Assembly (NCBI GenBank): GCA_029194725.1
Contig: JARFXQ010000006.1
Span: forward strand, 124,001 to 188,000
DNA length: 64,000 nucleotides
Direction of reading: 5' to 3'
From: Nitrospira sp.
Lineage (GTDB): Bacteria; Nitrospirota; Nitrospiria; Nitrospirales; Nitrospiraceae
How positions within the stretch are numbered: the first letter of the stretch is position 1; every line of letters begins with the position of its first letter. Under the pieces are notes generated by a model, which had not been told where the DNA came from, searched no databases, and saw nothing but the letters and a program-made list of their open reading frames with translations. The position numbers and the translations under genes were made by a program. This document shows positions 24,722-32,253 of this stretch, piece by piece.

Positions 24722-27337
24722 ATGAGCCGCATCTTCCTCAGTCACAGCAGCAAAGATAACGAGATCGCCAAACAAGTGAAGGCCCGCCTGGAACTGTGGG
24801 GGCACCGATCGATCTTCCTCGATTTCGATCCTGCAGATGGGATTCCTGCAGGACGAGATTGGGAGAAAGAGTTGTACGCCAAGTTACGCGAGTGTCGCGC
24901 CGTGATTGTTCTCTGTAGCCAGACGTCTATGGCGTCTCGCTGGTGCTTTGCCGAAATGACTCATGCCAAGGCGCTGGGCAAGACGGTGTTTCCAATCAAG
25001 ATCAATGATGTGCAGGTTGACCGCCTCATCACAAGTGCTCAGGTCATCGATGCTACGACTGGATGGGATGAGGCTTACCAGCGATTGGAGAGAGGACTTG
25101 TCGCTGCCGGACTGGATCCGAAAGACCTGTTCGACTGGGATCATCGAAGGCCGCCCTATCCAGGCTTGCCGGCCTTTCAAGAACAGGACGCCGCCATCTT
25201 TTTCGGACGGGATAAGGAGATCCGCGAAGGGCTGGCCCTACTCAACCGCCTCCGACAATTCGGTGGGCCTCGGCTCACCCTCATGCTGGGTGCCTCGGGT
25301 AGTGGCAAGTCCTCCTTGATGCGCGCGGGTCTGCTTCCACGACTTAAGCGGGACTCGCGCTGGCTCGTGGTTGAGCCATTCCGGCCGCTCAAGGTTCCGT
25401 TTGATGAGCTGGCCACGGTCCTCAGTGAACGGTTCAGCCGAACTACACATGAACAGACAAGCACAACAACGGACCTCGCGCATGTACGACATCAAATTAC
25501 ATGGCAGGAGCACGAGACCAAGAAATCTGTCGATGCATTCCTGGCGATGATCAAAACATTGCGTGAGATCTCCGGGTCCCGAGAGGCAACTGTGCTCCTG
25601 ATGATCGATCAATGCGAGGAGCTGCTGACCATCGGTGCCAACGAAGAAGGAGAGCGGTTTCTAGCATTTCTGCGCGCCGTGCTGGATCGCGAGGACAGCC
25701 ATCTCCTGGTGCTGGCCACGTTGCGCTCCGATTTTCTTGGCTCCTTTCAGGACCATCCCGCGATGCGAGGGCTGAGATTCGAACCGTTTACTGTGCCGCA
25801 GATGGATGTGGACGAGTTTATGTCTGTGATCGAAGGTCCGGCACGGATCGCCGGTCTTGAGCTGGGCTCCGGCCTGGTCCAGGCCATGATCAGCGATAAC
25901 AAATCAGCGGATGCCTTGCCGCTGCTCGCCTTTACCCTCCGTGAACTCTATGAAGGCTTCGGCCAGGACAAGCTGCTGACGCTGGAGGAGTATCGCGACA
26001 AGCTGGGAAGACTCGACGGGTGCCTCGCACGAGCAGCGGAAGCGGTCCTGAGCGCCAGGCCACTGTCAGAAGAGAACGTCTCGGATCTGCGCACAGCGTT
26101 CCTGTCCATGGTTCGAATTAATGACAAAGACCAGTATGCGAAGCAACCAGTCCCGTGGAATGACCTGCCTGCTTCCACCCATGACGTGTTGGAGCGGTTT
26201 GTCTCAGCGCGCCTGCTGATCTCGGGTGGGGATGGGAAGGGACGAACGCTTGAGGTCGCGCATGAAGCAATTTTTCGTGCCTGGCCGAGATTGGTCGAGT
26301 GGCTGCAGACAAACAGGTCGTTCTTGCTCTGGCAGCAGCGGCTGAGGGGAGCCGTCAAACAGTATGAAGAGCAGAAGAGAAACCAGGACTTCCTGCTCCG
26401 TGGATTTCCCCTCACCGAGGCGTTGGAATGGCTCAAGAAAAAGCCGGACTCGTTCTCCGCGCGTGAGCGTCAGTTTGTCATTGCCAGCAAGACACAGATG
26501 CTGCGCCATCGATGGCGCAGCGTCGCAATGGGTTTGCTCGTCCTGCTGGTGTTCGGAGGCCCACTCCTCTGGGTGGAACGACAGGGGGTGACGCTCAAAT
26601 ACGCCAGCTCCATTGTCATGGCCCGGATGCATGTGGTCTCGGTGACGGAGCCGGAAATGGTCACGATCTCAGGAGGGAGCTATCGACAGGGAGACCTCCG
26701 CAATCTTGGGTCCGAGGCTGAACAACCGGTCCGACAGGTGACGATCAAGCCATTCGCGATAGGGAAGCATGAAGTGACATTTCAAGAGTACGATCGGTAC
26801 GTGGAGCTGACCGGAGGTCGAGCACCAAGCGATGAAACCTGGGGGAGGGACAAGCGGCCGGTGATCAATGTCTCATGGGAGGAGGCCGTGGCCTATGCAA
26901 AGTGGCTTTCTCAAGCGACAGGTAAGCGCTATCGACTTCCCACAGAATCGGAATGGGAATATGCGGCGCGGAGTGGAGGAAAAGATGAGACCTGGGCAGG
27001 GATATCCGACGAGAAGCAGCTAGCCGATTATGCGGTGTATGGCCAGAATCGTACAGAGTTAGTTGGCAGCAAGAAGCCCAATGAACTCGGCCTCTACGAC
27101 ATGAGCGGCAATGTCTACGAATGGGTGGAGGATTGCTGGCATGACACCTATGAGCAAGCACCAACGGACGGATCGGCATGGCTGGAAGCCGGCAATCGGG
27201 AATGTGGCCGGCGCGTGGGCCGCAGTGGCTCCTGGGGCGACGTCCCGGGGGGCCTCCGTTCGTCGGGCCGGGGCGGGTCCACGCCCGGCATCCGGGACGG
27301 CGTCCTTGGTTTCCGTCTCGTTCAAAACATTCCCTAA
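24722..27337 (+). CDS. TIR-STAND ATPase-TM-FGE protein, DGR target
   Basis: An 871-residue multidomain protein. Residues 1-115 are a TIR domain (RIFLSHSSKDNEIAKQVKA, then GRDWEKELYAKLRECRAVIV). A STAND NTPase follows, with FFGRDKEI near 160, Walker A GASGSGKSS at 190-198 and MIDQCEELL near 294. A hydrophobic segment, VAMGLLVLLVFGGPLLWV, lies around 601-618. The rest, from residue 646, is a formylglycine-enzyme-like (C-type lectin fold) domain: YRLPTESEWEYAARSGG and LYDMSGNVYEWVEDCWHD. The last 41 residues are the variable segment. TIR domains often hydrolyse NAD or signal; here an immune or signalling receptor is inferred. ATG 24722 lacks a strong ribosome site. Confidence 0.88.
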   Translation: MSRIFLSHSSKDNEIAKQVKARLELWGHRSIFLDFDPADGIPAGRDWEKELYAKLRECRAVIVLCSQTSMASRWCFAEMTHAKALGKTVFPIKINDVQVDRLITSAQVIDATTGWDEAYQRLERGLVAAGLDPKDLFDWDHRRPPYPGLPAFQEQDAAIFFGRDKEIREGLALLNRLRQFGGPRLTLMLGASGSGKSSLMRAGLLPRLKRDSRWLVVEPFRPLKVPFDELATVLSERFSRTTHEQTSTTTDLAHVRHQITWQEHETKKSVDAFLAMIKTLREISGSREATVLLMIDQCEELLTIGANEEGERFLAFLRAVLDREDSHLLVLATLRSDFLGSFQDHPAMRGLRFEPFTVPQMDVDEFMSVIEGPARIAGLELGSGLVQAMISDNKSADALPLLAFTLRELYEGFGQDKLLTLEEYRDKLGRLDGCLARAAEAVLSARPLSEENVSDLRTAFLSMVRINDKDQYAKQPVPWNDLPASTHDVLERFVSARLLISGGDGKGRTLEVAHEAIFRAWPRLVEWLQTNRSFLLWQQRLRGAVKQYEEQKRNQDFLLRGFPLTEALEWLKKKPDSFSARERQFVIASKTQMLRHRWRSVAMGLLVLLVFGGPLLWVERQGVTLKYASSIVMARMHVVSVTEPEMVTISGGSYRQGDLRNLGSEAEQPVRQVTIKPFAIGKHEVTFQEYDRYVELTGGRAPSDETWGRDKRPVINVSWEEAVAYAKWLSQATGKRYRLPTESEWEYAARSGGKDETWAGISDEKQLADYAVYGQNRTELVGSKKPNELGLYDMSGNVYEWVEDCWHDTYEQAPTDGSAWLEAGNRECGRRVGRSGSWGDVPGGLRSSGRGGSTPGIRDGVLGFRLVQNIP
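27212..27337 (+). repeat. Candidate DGR variable repeat VR2
   Basis: The last 42 codons of the TIR-STAND gene align without gaps to 9305-9430. Many codons here are GGC, TCC, ATC, GTC or GAC where VR1 has other NNC codons, while framing codons (TCC TGG, CGT, CGG, TTC CGT) are constant. The pattern fits adenine-specific mutagenesis of AAC codons. It is followed by the shared CCCTAACCCTTT stretch. Confidence 0.7.
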
Positions 27338-27386
27338 CCCTTTACACTTTGTTCTTTTACTCTTTGCCTGGTTGTGGAGTTAAGTG

Positions 27387-27503
27387 ATGCCTACGACGGT
27401 TCCTCAGGCCGTGCAATCGTGTCATGAGTTGCTGCTGTGGCTGATTCCACGGCTTGATAAAGCTCTACGTGCACGTCGGTTTACATTGGGAGAGCGGATC
27501 GAA
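27387..27503 (+). pseudogene. avd (DGR accessory protein) 5' remnant
   Basis: The first 39 codons match the four-helix-bundle accessory protein of diversity-generating retroelements: MPTTVPQAVQSCHELLLWLI, then RRFTLGERIE. The similarity stops there and the frame runs into repeat sequence. Intact Avd is about 110-130 residues and binds the DGR reverse transcriptase. GGAG lies just upstream of the ATG. It begins 50 bases after the TIR-STAND stop, the usual order in DGR cassettes. The template repeat and reverse transcriptase that should follow are absent. Confidence 0.75.
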
Positions 27504-27533
27504 AGGCGATCGAGCGGATTTCAGGAAAAATCT

Positions 27534-27614
27534 CCGTTCACCCGGTTCGATGAACTCACCGCAGACTTCGACCGGCCTGTCCCAAGTTTATCGAAGGGTT
27601 CAGGACGAATGGAT
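27534..27614. repeat. REP-like palindromic intergenic repeat
   Basis: It contains TTCGATGAACTCACC, TTCGACCGGCC and GTTCAGGACGAATGG in palindromic arrangement, resembling the widely dispersed REP-type elements that, when translated, read as SLSKG or FDRL-like peptides. It truncates the avd remnant. Other copies were not found in this window, so repetitiveness is inferred from general knowledge. Confidence 0.45.
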
Positions 27615-27636
27615 TCTGACACAGACTTTTGGGACA

Positions 27637-28797
27637 TTACGTTGGAAGCGAGGGGGTATTTCCCGCTAGTGACTTCAGTAAAGCATTCAGACTGCAATAG
27701 GTAATGGTGAGCGAGTCGATTCGCCGTTGAATCGTTTTGTCGATGTCATGCGCTACGATGCGGAGGTCTGCTTTGGGGTACAAATGGGCAAAGGCTTTGA
27801 GATTGACGAGATCCACATCATCCGCCGACCATTTGCACTCCAAAGCCAAAGGACCTTGTCCCCGGCGAGCCAACACGAAGTCGATTTCATGGCCGCGTTT
27901 GTCGCGCCAGTACCCGATACGGCGAGTTTGTAACTGAGCGTGGAGTTCATTCAGGACAAGGTGTTCCCACAACAAGCCGAGATCTTCTGGCCTGAGGCTG
28001 GTCCAGCCGCGGTGGTAGCAGACAAATCCTGTATCGAAGGCATAGACCTTGGGGGCTGAGACGATCTCGGTGGCTCGATGGCTAGAGAATGGTCGTAAGA
28101 GATGGACCAGATATGTACTTTCCAAGACGGCGAGGTAATTCATGATGGTTTGGCGGCTGACCTCGCAGGCTCGTGTGAATCGTGTGGCCTCAAAAAGTCC
28201 GCCGCTCTGCGCAAATAGAAGTTCGACAAACCGTTCGAAGGAGTGCCGTCGTTCCAGGCGGAACAGGGTCTGGATGTCCTTCGCCCAGTAGGCGTCCATC
28301 CATTCCTGAAATGCCGATTCAGGGATCGATGGAGCAAGAAACAAGGGAGGCAGCCCTCCACGCAGAAATCGATGGTGTAAGTCCGGTTTTCCAAATGCGG
28401 CGAGGTCCTCCAGGGTGAGTGGCGTCAGCCAGGCCTCGGCTTTCCGTCCCGCCAGCGTGTCTCGGAACTTGCTGGAGGCTCCCAGCGTTGATGATCCTGT
28501 TGCAATCACTTTAGTATCGGGGTAGTGGTCGGCTGCGATCTTGAGTAGTTGGGACGGATTCGTGAGGCGGTGAATTTCGTCGAGAACCAGCCGCTGTCCA
28601 CGATGCTGATCGAGGAACGCTTCAGGATCGTCGAGCCAACGGCGTGTGCGAGGAAGTTCGCAGTCAAAGTATTCGGTGTCGTCGAGCGACTGACAGAGCG
28701 ATGTCTTCCCTGCCCGACGGACCCCGGAGAGCCAGACGATGGAGCGCTCTTTCCACGCCCGTTCGAGCTTGTTCTTCCACCATAGCCGGTGTACCAT
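27637..28797 (-). CDS. AAA ATPase with DUF4143 domain
   Basis: A 386-residue protein with Walker A SGVRRAGKTSL near residue 25, Walker B RLVLDEIHRL near 70, and a sensor-like VIATGSSTLG. The C-terminal half is the DUF4143 nuclease-like domain, with HEIDFVLARRGQGPLALECK giving the D-(17)-ExK pattern of the PD-(D/E)XK fold. A winged-helix segment (FTRACEVSRQTIMNYLAVLE) links the two. Such proteins are common in accessory regions and their role is unclear. A promoter with an embedded palindrome lies directly upstream, and the transcript would be nearly leaderless. Confidence 0.85.
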   Translation of the reverse strand: MVHRLWWKNKLERAWKERSIVWLSGVRRAGKTSLCQSLDDTEYFDCELPRTRRWLDDPEAFLDQHRGQRLVLDEIHRLTNPSQLLKIAADHYPDTKVIATGSSTLGASSKFRDTLAGRKAEAWLTPLTLEDLAAFGKPDLHHRFLRGGLPPLFLAPSIPESAFQEWMDAYWAKDIQTLFRLERRHSFERFVELLFAQSGGLFEATRFTRACEVSRQTIMNYLAVLESTYLVHLLRPFSSHRATEIVSAPKVYAFDTGFVCYHRGWTSLRPEDLGLLWEHLVLNELHAQLQTRRIGYWRDKRGHEIDFVLARRGQGPLALECKWSADDVDLVNLKAFAHLYPKADLRIVAHDIDKTIQRRIDSLTITYCSLNALLKSLAGNTPSLPT

Positions 28798-28806
28798 ATG
28801 TCATGT

Positions 28807-28839
28807 ATCTTAGCGTTTAGTGTCACTAAACGCAATCCT
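28807..28839 (-). promoter_or_regulatory. Promoter with perfect 21-bp palindrome between -35 and -10
   Basis: On the minus strand TTGCGT and TAAGAT stand 17 bases apart. The sequence 28813-28833 is GCGTTTAGTG-T-CACTAAACGC, a perfect inverted repeat of ten bases per arm filling the spacer. A repressor dimer bound here would block transcription. The ATG of the ATPase (28797) is only 9 bases past the -10 box, so the mRNA should be leaderless or nearly so. Confidence 0.7.
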
Positions 28840-28958
28840 AACGGCGGTGGGAACGAGATACGCTTGTCGGCCATTGAGGGACTCAGTACAAGGCTCGTGT
28901 CACCTTCCATAACACTATAGAAGAATACTGGTGAATATCATGAAAGGAGGAACTCCCC

Positions 28959-29012
28959 ATGGCGCTCTATGCGTTTGATGGAACGTGGAATGAAGACGAA
29001 GCGGAAAATTGA
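28959..29012 (+). pseudogene. DUF2235 (Tle1-like hydrolase) 5' stub
   Basis: It encodes only MALYAFDGTWNEDEAEN before a stop. LYAFDGTWN is the hallmark beginning of DUF2235 alpha/beta hydrolases, some of which are type VI lipase effectors. The ATG has a strong ribosome site, AAAGGAGG. All downstream parts are missing. Confidence 0.6.
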
Positions 29013-29247
29013 AGGTGCGTGAGGCTCTCTGTACTGCGGATGCCGTCGTCTCCGAGAGTTTCGATCCCATAAAAGATCCGCAGCGCACGAGCAATCCAGG
29101 CGATTTTGTGCATGAGTCGGTCAATGCACGAGGACACTTGGGAGGGAGGGTCCACAACGATCCACCCTCGGGGGTCGTTATCGCTCGTGGGTAGAGCGAC
29201 AGTTGAACGGGCAGCTCAATGTCCAGATGTGTGAGGGATAGACATGA

Positions 29248-29430
29248 GAAGGAGCTTTGACGGAAGCTCGTTACTCTGTGCTGGGGCAAACTGATAGCGG
29301 TAGAAAGCTCTTCCTGGTCTTTACAGTCCGCAACAGGAAGGTGCGCATGATTTCCGCGCGGGACATGAGTGTGAAGGAACGGAGGACGTACGATGCGCAA
29401 GTTAAAAGCAAAACCGACGTTCAAGAGTGA
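29248..29430 (+). pseudogene. BrnT-type toxin, 5' truncated
   Basis: Sixty codons match the C-terminal half of BrnT RNase toxins: RYSVLGQTDSGRKLFLVFTV and VRMISARDMSVKERRTYDAQ. A stop codon lies just before and no N-terminal part (with the catalytic His region) is found upstream. The frame overlaps the antitoxin gene, as usual for this family. The toxin should be inactive. Confidence 0.7.
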
Positions 29431-29683
29431 AGCCCATGAAGCCGCTTTTTGGTCCACCCATGACTCAACGGACTATATCGACTACTCAAAAAGCCGCCGA
29501 ATGATCTTTCCAAAGCTGAAGCCGTCAACGGAGACGATTTCACTGCGGTTGCCCAAATCTTTGCTGGACCAACTTAAGACCTTAGCGAACAAACGAGATG
29601 TTCCCTATCAGACGCTTCTGAAGCTTTTTCTGCTTGAGCGAGTCCATGCGGAGCTTCATCTCAAGTCGGCAAAGGCTTCATAG
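29393..29683 (+). CDS. CopG/BrnA-type antitoxin
   Basis: A 96-residue protein with AAFWSTHDSTDYIDYSKSRR, typical of BrnA/CopG-type antitoxins, followed by a ribbon-helix-helix segment (ETISLRLPKSLLDQLKTLAN and RDVPYQTLLKLFLLERV). It starts at ATG 29393 behind CGGAGGACGTACG. Its cognate toxin just upstream is truncated, so it is an orphan antitoxin that may still bind DNA. Confidence 0.85.
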   Translation: MRKLKAKPTFKSEAHEAAFWSTHDSTDYIDYSKSRRMIFPKLKPSTETISLRLPKSLLDQLKTLANKRDVPYQTLLKLFLLERVHAELHLKSAKAS

Positions 29684-29749
29684 AATCCGATCCCCGCGGG
29701 AACTTCAATCATCTACGTACAATTGTTGGATCGAGCAGAAGGAAAACAC

Positions 29750-30070
29750 ATGATTCTTACGACGACGAACAATATCGAAGGGAAGCAAACGGTAAAGTAT
29801 TTGGGATTGGTGTCCGGAGACGCGATCCTGGGCGCGAATATCTTTCGGGATTTTTTCGCGTCGATCAGGGATATCGTGGGCGGTCGCTCGGCGGCCTATG
29901 AAAAGGAACTCCGAAAGGCCAAGAATATTGCGCTTGAGGAAATGCAGGAGCAGGCTAGGAACTTGGGTGCCAATGCAATCGTCGGCATTGATATCGACTA
30001 TGAAACCATCGGCACCAACAGCAGCATGTTGATGGTCAGCGCGAACGGCACAGCGGTCGTAGTGGAGTAG
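29750..30070 (+). CDS. YbjQ/UPF0145 family protein
   Basis: A 106-residue protein matching the YbjQ family: [38 protein letters not shown] and [17 protein letters not shown] are its conserved blocks. The family is a small oligomeric, possibly metal-binding protein of unknown role. AGAAGGA precedes ATG 29750, which sets the start; an upstream codon at 29723 lacks a site. Confidence 0.9.
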   Translation: MILTTTNNIEGKQTVKYLGLVSGDAILGANIFRDFFASIRDIVGGRSAAYEKELRKAKNIALEEMQEQARNLGANAIVGIDIDYETIGTNSSMLMVSANGTAVVVE

Positions 30071-30094
30071 CATTTCTCTGTGACCTTGCCGAAC

Positions 30095-30433
30095 CTATCG
30101 CAGCACCAGCTTCACGAGTCCGATGCATCCTATATAGAGGACGAGTGAGCCGACCATCGCAGGCCAGAAGCCAAGGCGGGGAATTCCTATGATCATGGCA
30201 ATGACATAGACCGTCCAAGGTGGGACGAACCACAGCAAGTTCTTGGCATAATCGATCGTGGTCGCTCCACCGCCACCGGCATAGAGCAGGATAAAGGTCA
30301 CTCCGGTGATGGCGGGAAAGGTGCTGGCCATGGCGGCCAGGAACGACTTGCCTTGCGAGCCAAGATAGGTGGAGAAGGTTACGATACTGCCGCCTAAGAG
30401 AAAGTACACCACGTACTTCGCAAGATCGGTCAC
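30095..30433 (-). CDS. Small integral membrane protein (DUF3147-like)
   Basis: A 112-residue protein with four hydrophobic segments, for example YVVYFLLGGSIVTFSTYLG and FPAITGVTFILLYAGGG. The pattern is similar to DUF3147 proteins, though I am only moderately sure. GTG 30433 follows GAGGAGGACTTTTC. It lies just downstream of the RNase Z-like gene and is probably cotranscribed. Confidence 0.7.
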   Translation of the reverse strand: MTDLAKYVVYFLLGGSIVTFSTYLGSQGKSFLAAMASTFPAITGVTFILLYAGGGGATTIDYAKNLLWFVPPWTVYVIAMIIGIPRLGFWPAMVGSLVLYIGCIGLVKLVLR

Positions 30434-30448
30434 GAAAAGTCCTCCTCG

Positions 30449-31465
30449 TTATGCTTCTTGAAACGCCTCCATCGCTTCTCTCTCCAGCGCCTCGCCCTGG
30501 CCGGTGTACCGAGGTGAAAAATGAAATACGACGAGGTCGCGCACCTGAGCTTTGCGCGCCATGAGCCCTGCTTGCCTGGCTGTCAAATGATACCGGTCGC
30601 GGGCTTTTTCTGCATCGCAATCCAGGTACGGCGACTCGCAATAGAAGATATCCGCTCCATGAGCGAGCGCGACGATCTTGGCTTCGTTCTCCTCGTCGTA
30701 CCGGGTGTCGACGACATAGGCGATCTTTTGCCCCCGTGAGATGGTCAAGAACCGTTCCTTCACTTCTCCCAGAATAAATTCCCGTACTTCCCGTCGATGC
30801 TCATCGTAGAGCGCCACGGTGAAGCGGAAATCGTCCGGCTTGCCTTGCCAGATATGCTGCTTCACATCTTTGAGCCAAGCGCCGACCCGTAACCCCGCCT
30901 CATGCAATGTTTGCTTGTTGACGTTGACGTGAAATTGCTCCTCTAACGAATAGGCAAATGAAGGAATGCGATGATTTAAGGCCACGGCTTTGACCGTGAA
31001 CATCGGCTCTTTGAGCACGGTGAAGAGCGGGCCGCTGGTAGCTGGTGCTGGAACGGTTGCTTGCTCGGACGGCTGGAAGCCGTTGCTTGCGCGGAATGAT
31101 ACCTGCCGAACCTCACGTTCGTGGAATTCCCGAATTTCGATTGTGAGGGGATAGCCATCCACGAGATTCCAGGTATAGCCGCGAAGTTTACCGTGGACAT
31201 TGTCGATCAGGCCAGGAGGTCCGAATAATTTAAGGGTCTTGCCCCGTCCAAGCGCGACGCGAAGAACAGCGTCAAATCCAATGAAATGATCCATGTGTGT
31301 ATGGGAGATGAAAATCTCGCTCGCCCTGAGCAATCTGGTCGGCCCCAATCCGTCATTATGCCCGAGATCAAAGAGCAAGGCTCGCTTCGACCAGCGGACT
31401 TCCACGTACATACCGGGATCGCCGAAGACATCGTTGACAAGACAACTGGAGAAGGACGGGTTCAT
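30449..31465 (-). CDS. RNase Z-like metallo-beta-lactamase fold hydrolase
   Basis: A 338-residue MBL-fold enzyme. The zinc motif is EIFISHTHMDHFIGFD (HxHxDH), with further ligands in VALNHRIPS and FHFSPRY. The N-terminus SSCLVNDVFGDPGMYVEVRW and the layout resemble RNase Z-like proteins that process tRNA 3' ends. A relative acting on another nucleic acid or a small molecule cannot be excluded. ATG 31465 was chosen because the family N-terminus begins there; a TTG at 31519 is also open. Confidence 0.8.
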   Translation of the reverse strand: MNPSFSSCLVNDVFGDPGMYVEVRWSKRALLFDLGHNDGLGPTRLLRASEIFISHTHMDHFIGFDAVLRVALGRGKTLKLFGPPGLIDNVHGKLRGYTWNLVDGYPLTIEIREFHEREVRQVSFRASNGFQPSEQATVPAPATSGPLFTVLKEPMFTVKAVALNHRIPSFAYSLEEQFHVNVNKQTLHEAGLRVGAWLKDVKQHIWQGKPDDFRFTVALYDEHRREVREFILGEVKERFLTISRGQKIAYVVDTRYDEENEAKIVALAHGADIFYCESPYLDCDAEKARDRYHLTARQAGLMARKAQVRDLVVFHFSPRYTGQGEALEREAMEAFQEA

Positions 31466-31538
31466 GAGCGAATCATTCAGCGATCTGTTGATCTGATGAT
31501 CTGCCGAATTGGATTCCAATCACCAGGTCGACAAATTC

Positions 31539-32246
31539 TCATCCTATCGTCGCTTTGACCGCACTGTACATCACGATCACTTCGACCGCGTGAGCCATAA
31601 TCGTAATCCAGAGGTTGCGCGTTCTGAGCCAGATGCTTCCCCAGATGAGCCCGTCCCAGATGGCGATCCAGTGGAGATATCGAAAAGTATTCACCATGAA
31701 CGGGTCGAATGCAAACGTGAGCGTGCTGGCCGTGAGGGCTAGGGGAGACAGGCATCGGCCGGAATTGGAATCCCGCCAACGCGATTCGAGTTCGGCAAGG
31801 CGCCCCAAGAGAAAGCCTCGAAAGTTCAGCTCCACGAACAACGCGATGCAGCAGATAAGCCACGGCACCATGACGAGAACTGGAAGCTGACCATGGGGCG
31901 TCTGCTTCAGGAACGTAATGTCGTAGCCAAGTGATGGATAGACGGCCAAAATCACGAACGTATTGAGAACGCCGAGCAACAGTCCCGTCAAAACTCCCCA
32001 CCGGAACCCGCTCCAGACTTTTCTCCTTTCTAACCCGAGTTGCACCGGGACCTGCGCGGCGCGTGCAGCCCAGAAACTGAGTCCCATATAGGCGAGAAAC
32101 TGCGGTGCGAATTGGAAGAGCAGCTGTTCTTTGAGGGAAGCGGGAAGAGCGTAGTAGCCGAATGTCGCTCCAATTGGGAGCAGCACTGTCGCTGCTCCCA
32201 GAGAAGAAGCTCGGCTTGGAGTAGGCCGAACTGACTCGGACGCCAC
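31539..32246 (-). CDS. CPBP (Abi/CAAX-like) family intramembrane metalloprotease
   Basis: A 235-residue membrane protein with about seven hydrophobic segments. FVELNFRGFLLGRL has the Glu and Arg of the first CPBP motif, though the usual second Glu is Leu-Asn here. The later HWIAIWDGLIWGSIW and IMAHAVEVIVMY carry the other conserved His positions. The GTG at 32246 lies 7 bases past the TolC stop, so both are likely in one operon. Confidence 0.75.
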   Translation of the reverse strand: MASESVRPTPSRASSLGAATVLLPIGATFGYYALPASLKEQLLFQFAPQFLAYMGLSFWAARAAQVPVQLGLERRKVWSGFRWGVLTGLLLGVLNTFVILAVYPSLGYDITFLKQTPHGQLPVLVMVPWLICCIALFVELNFRGFLLGRLAELESRWRDSNSGRCLSPLALTASTLTFAFDPFMVNTFRYLHWIAIWDGLIWGSIWLRTRNLWITIMAHAVEVIVMYSAVKATIG

Positions 32247-32253
32247 TGGAGCG

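Noticed and set aside
28967..29155. 62-residue minus-strand frame after the DUF2235 stub
   Set aside because: A helical segment looked protein-like, but there is no ribosome site and no family match; left unannotated as probable remnant or chance.
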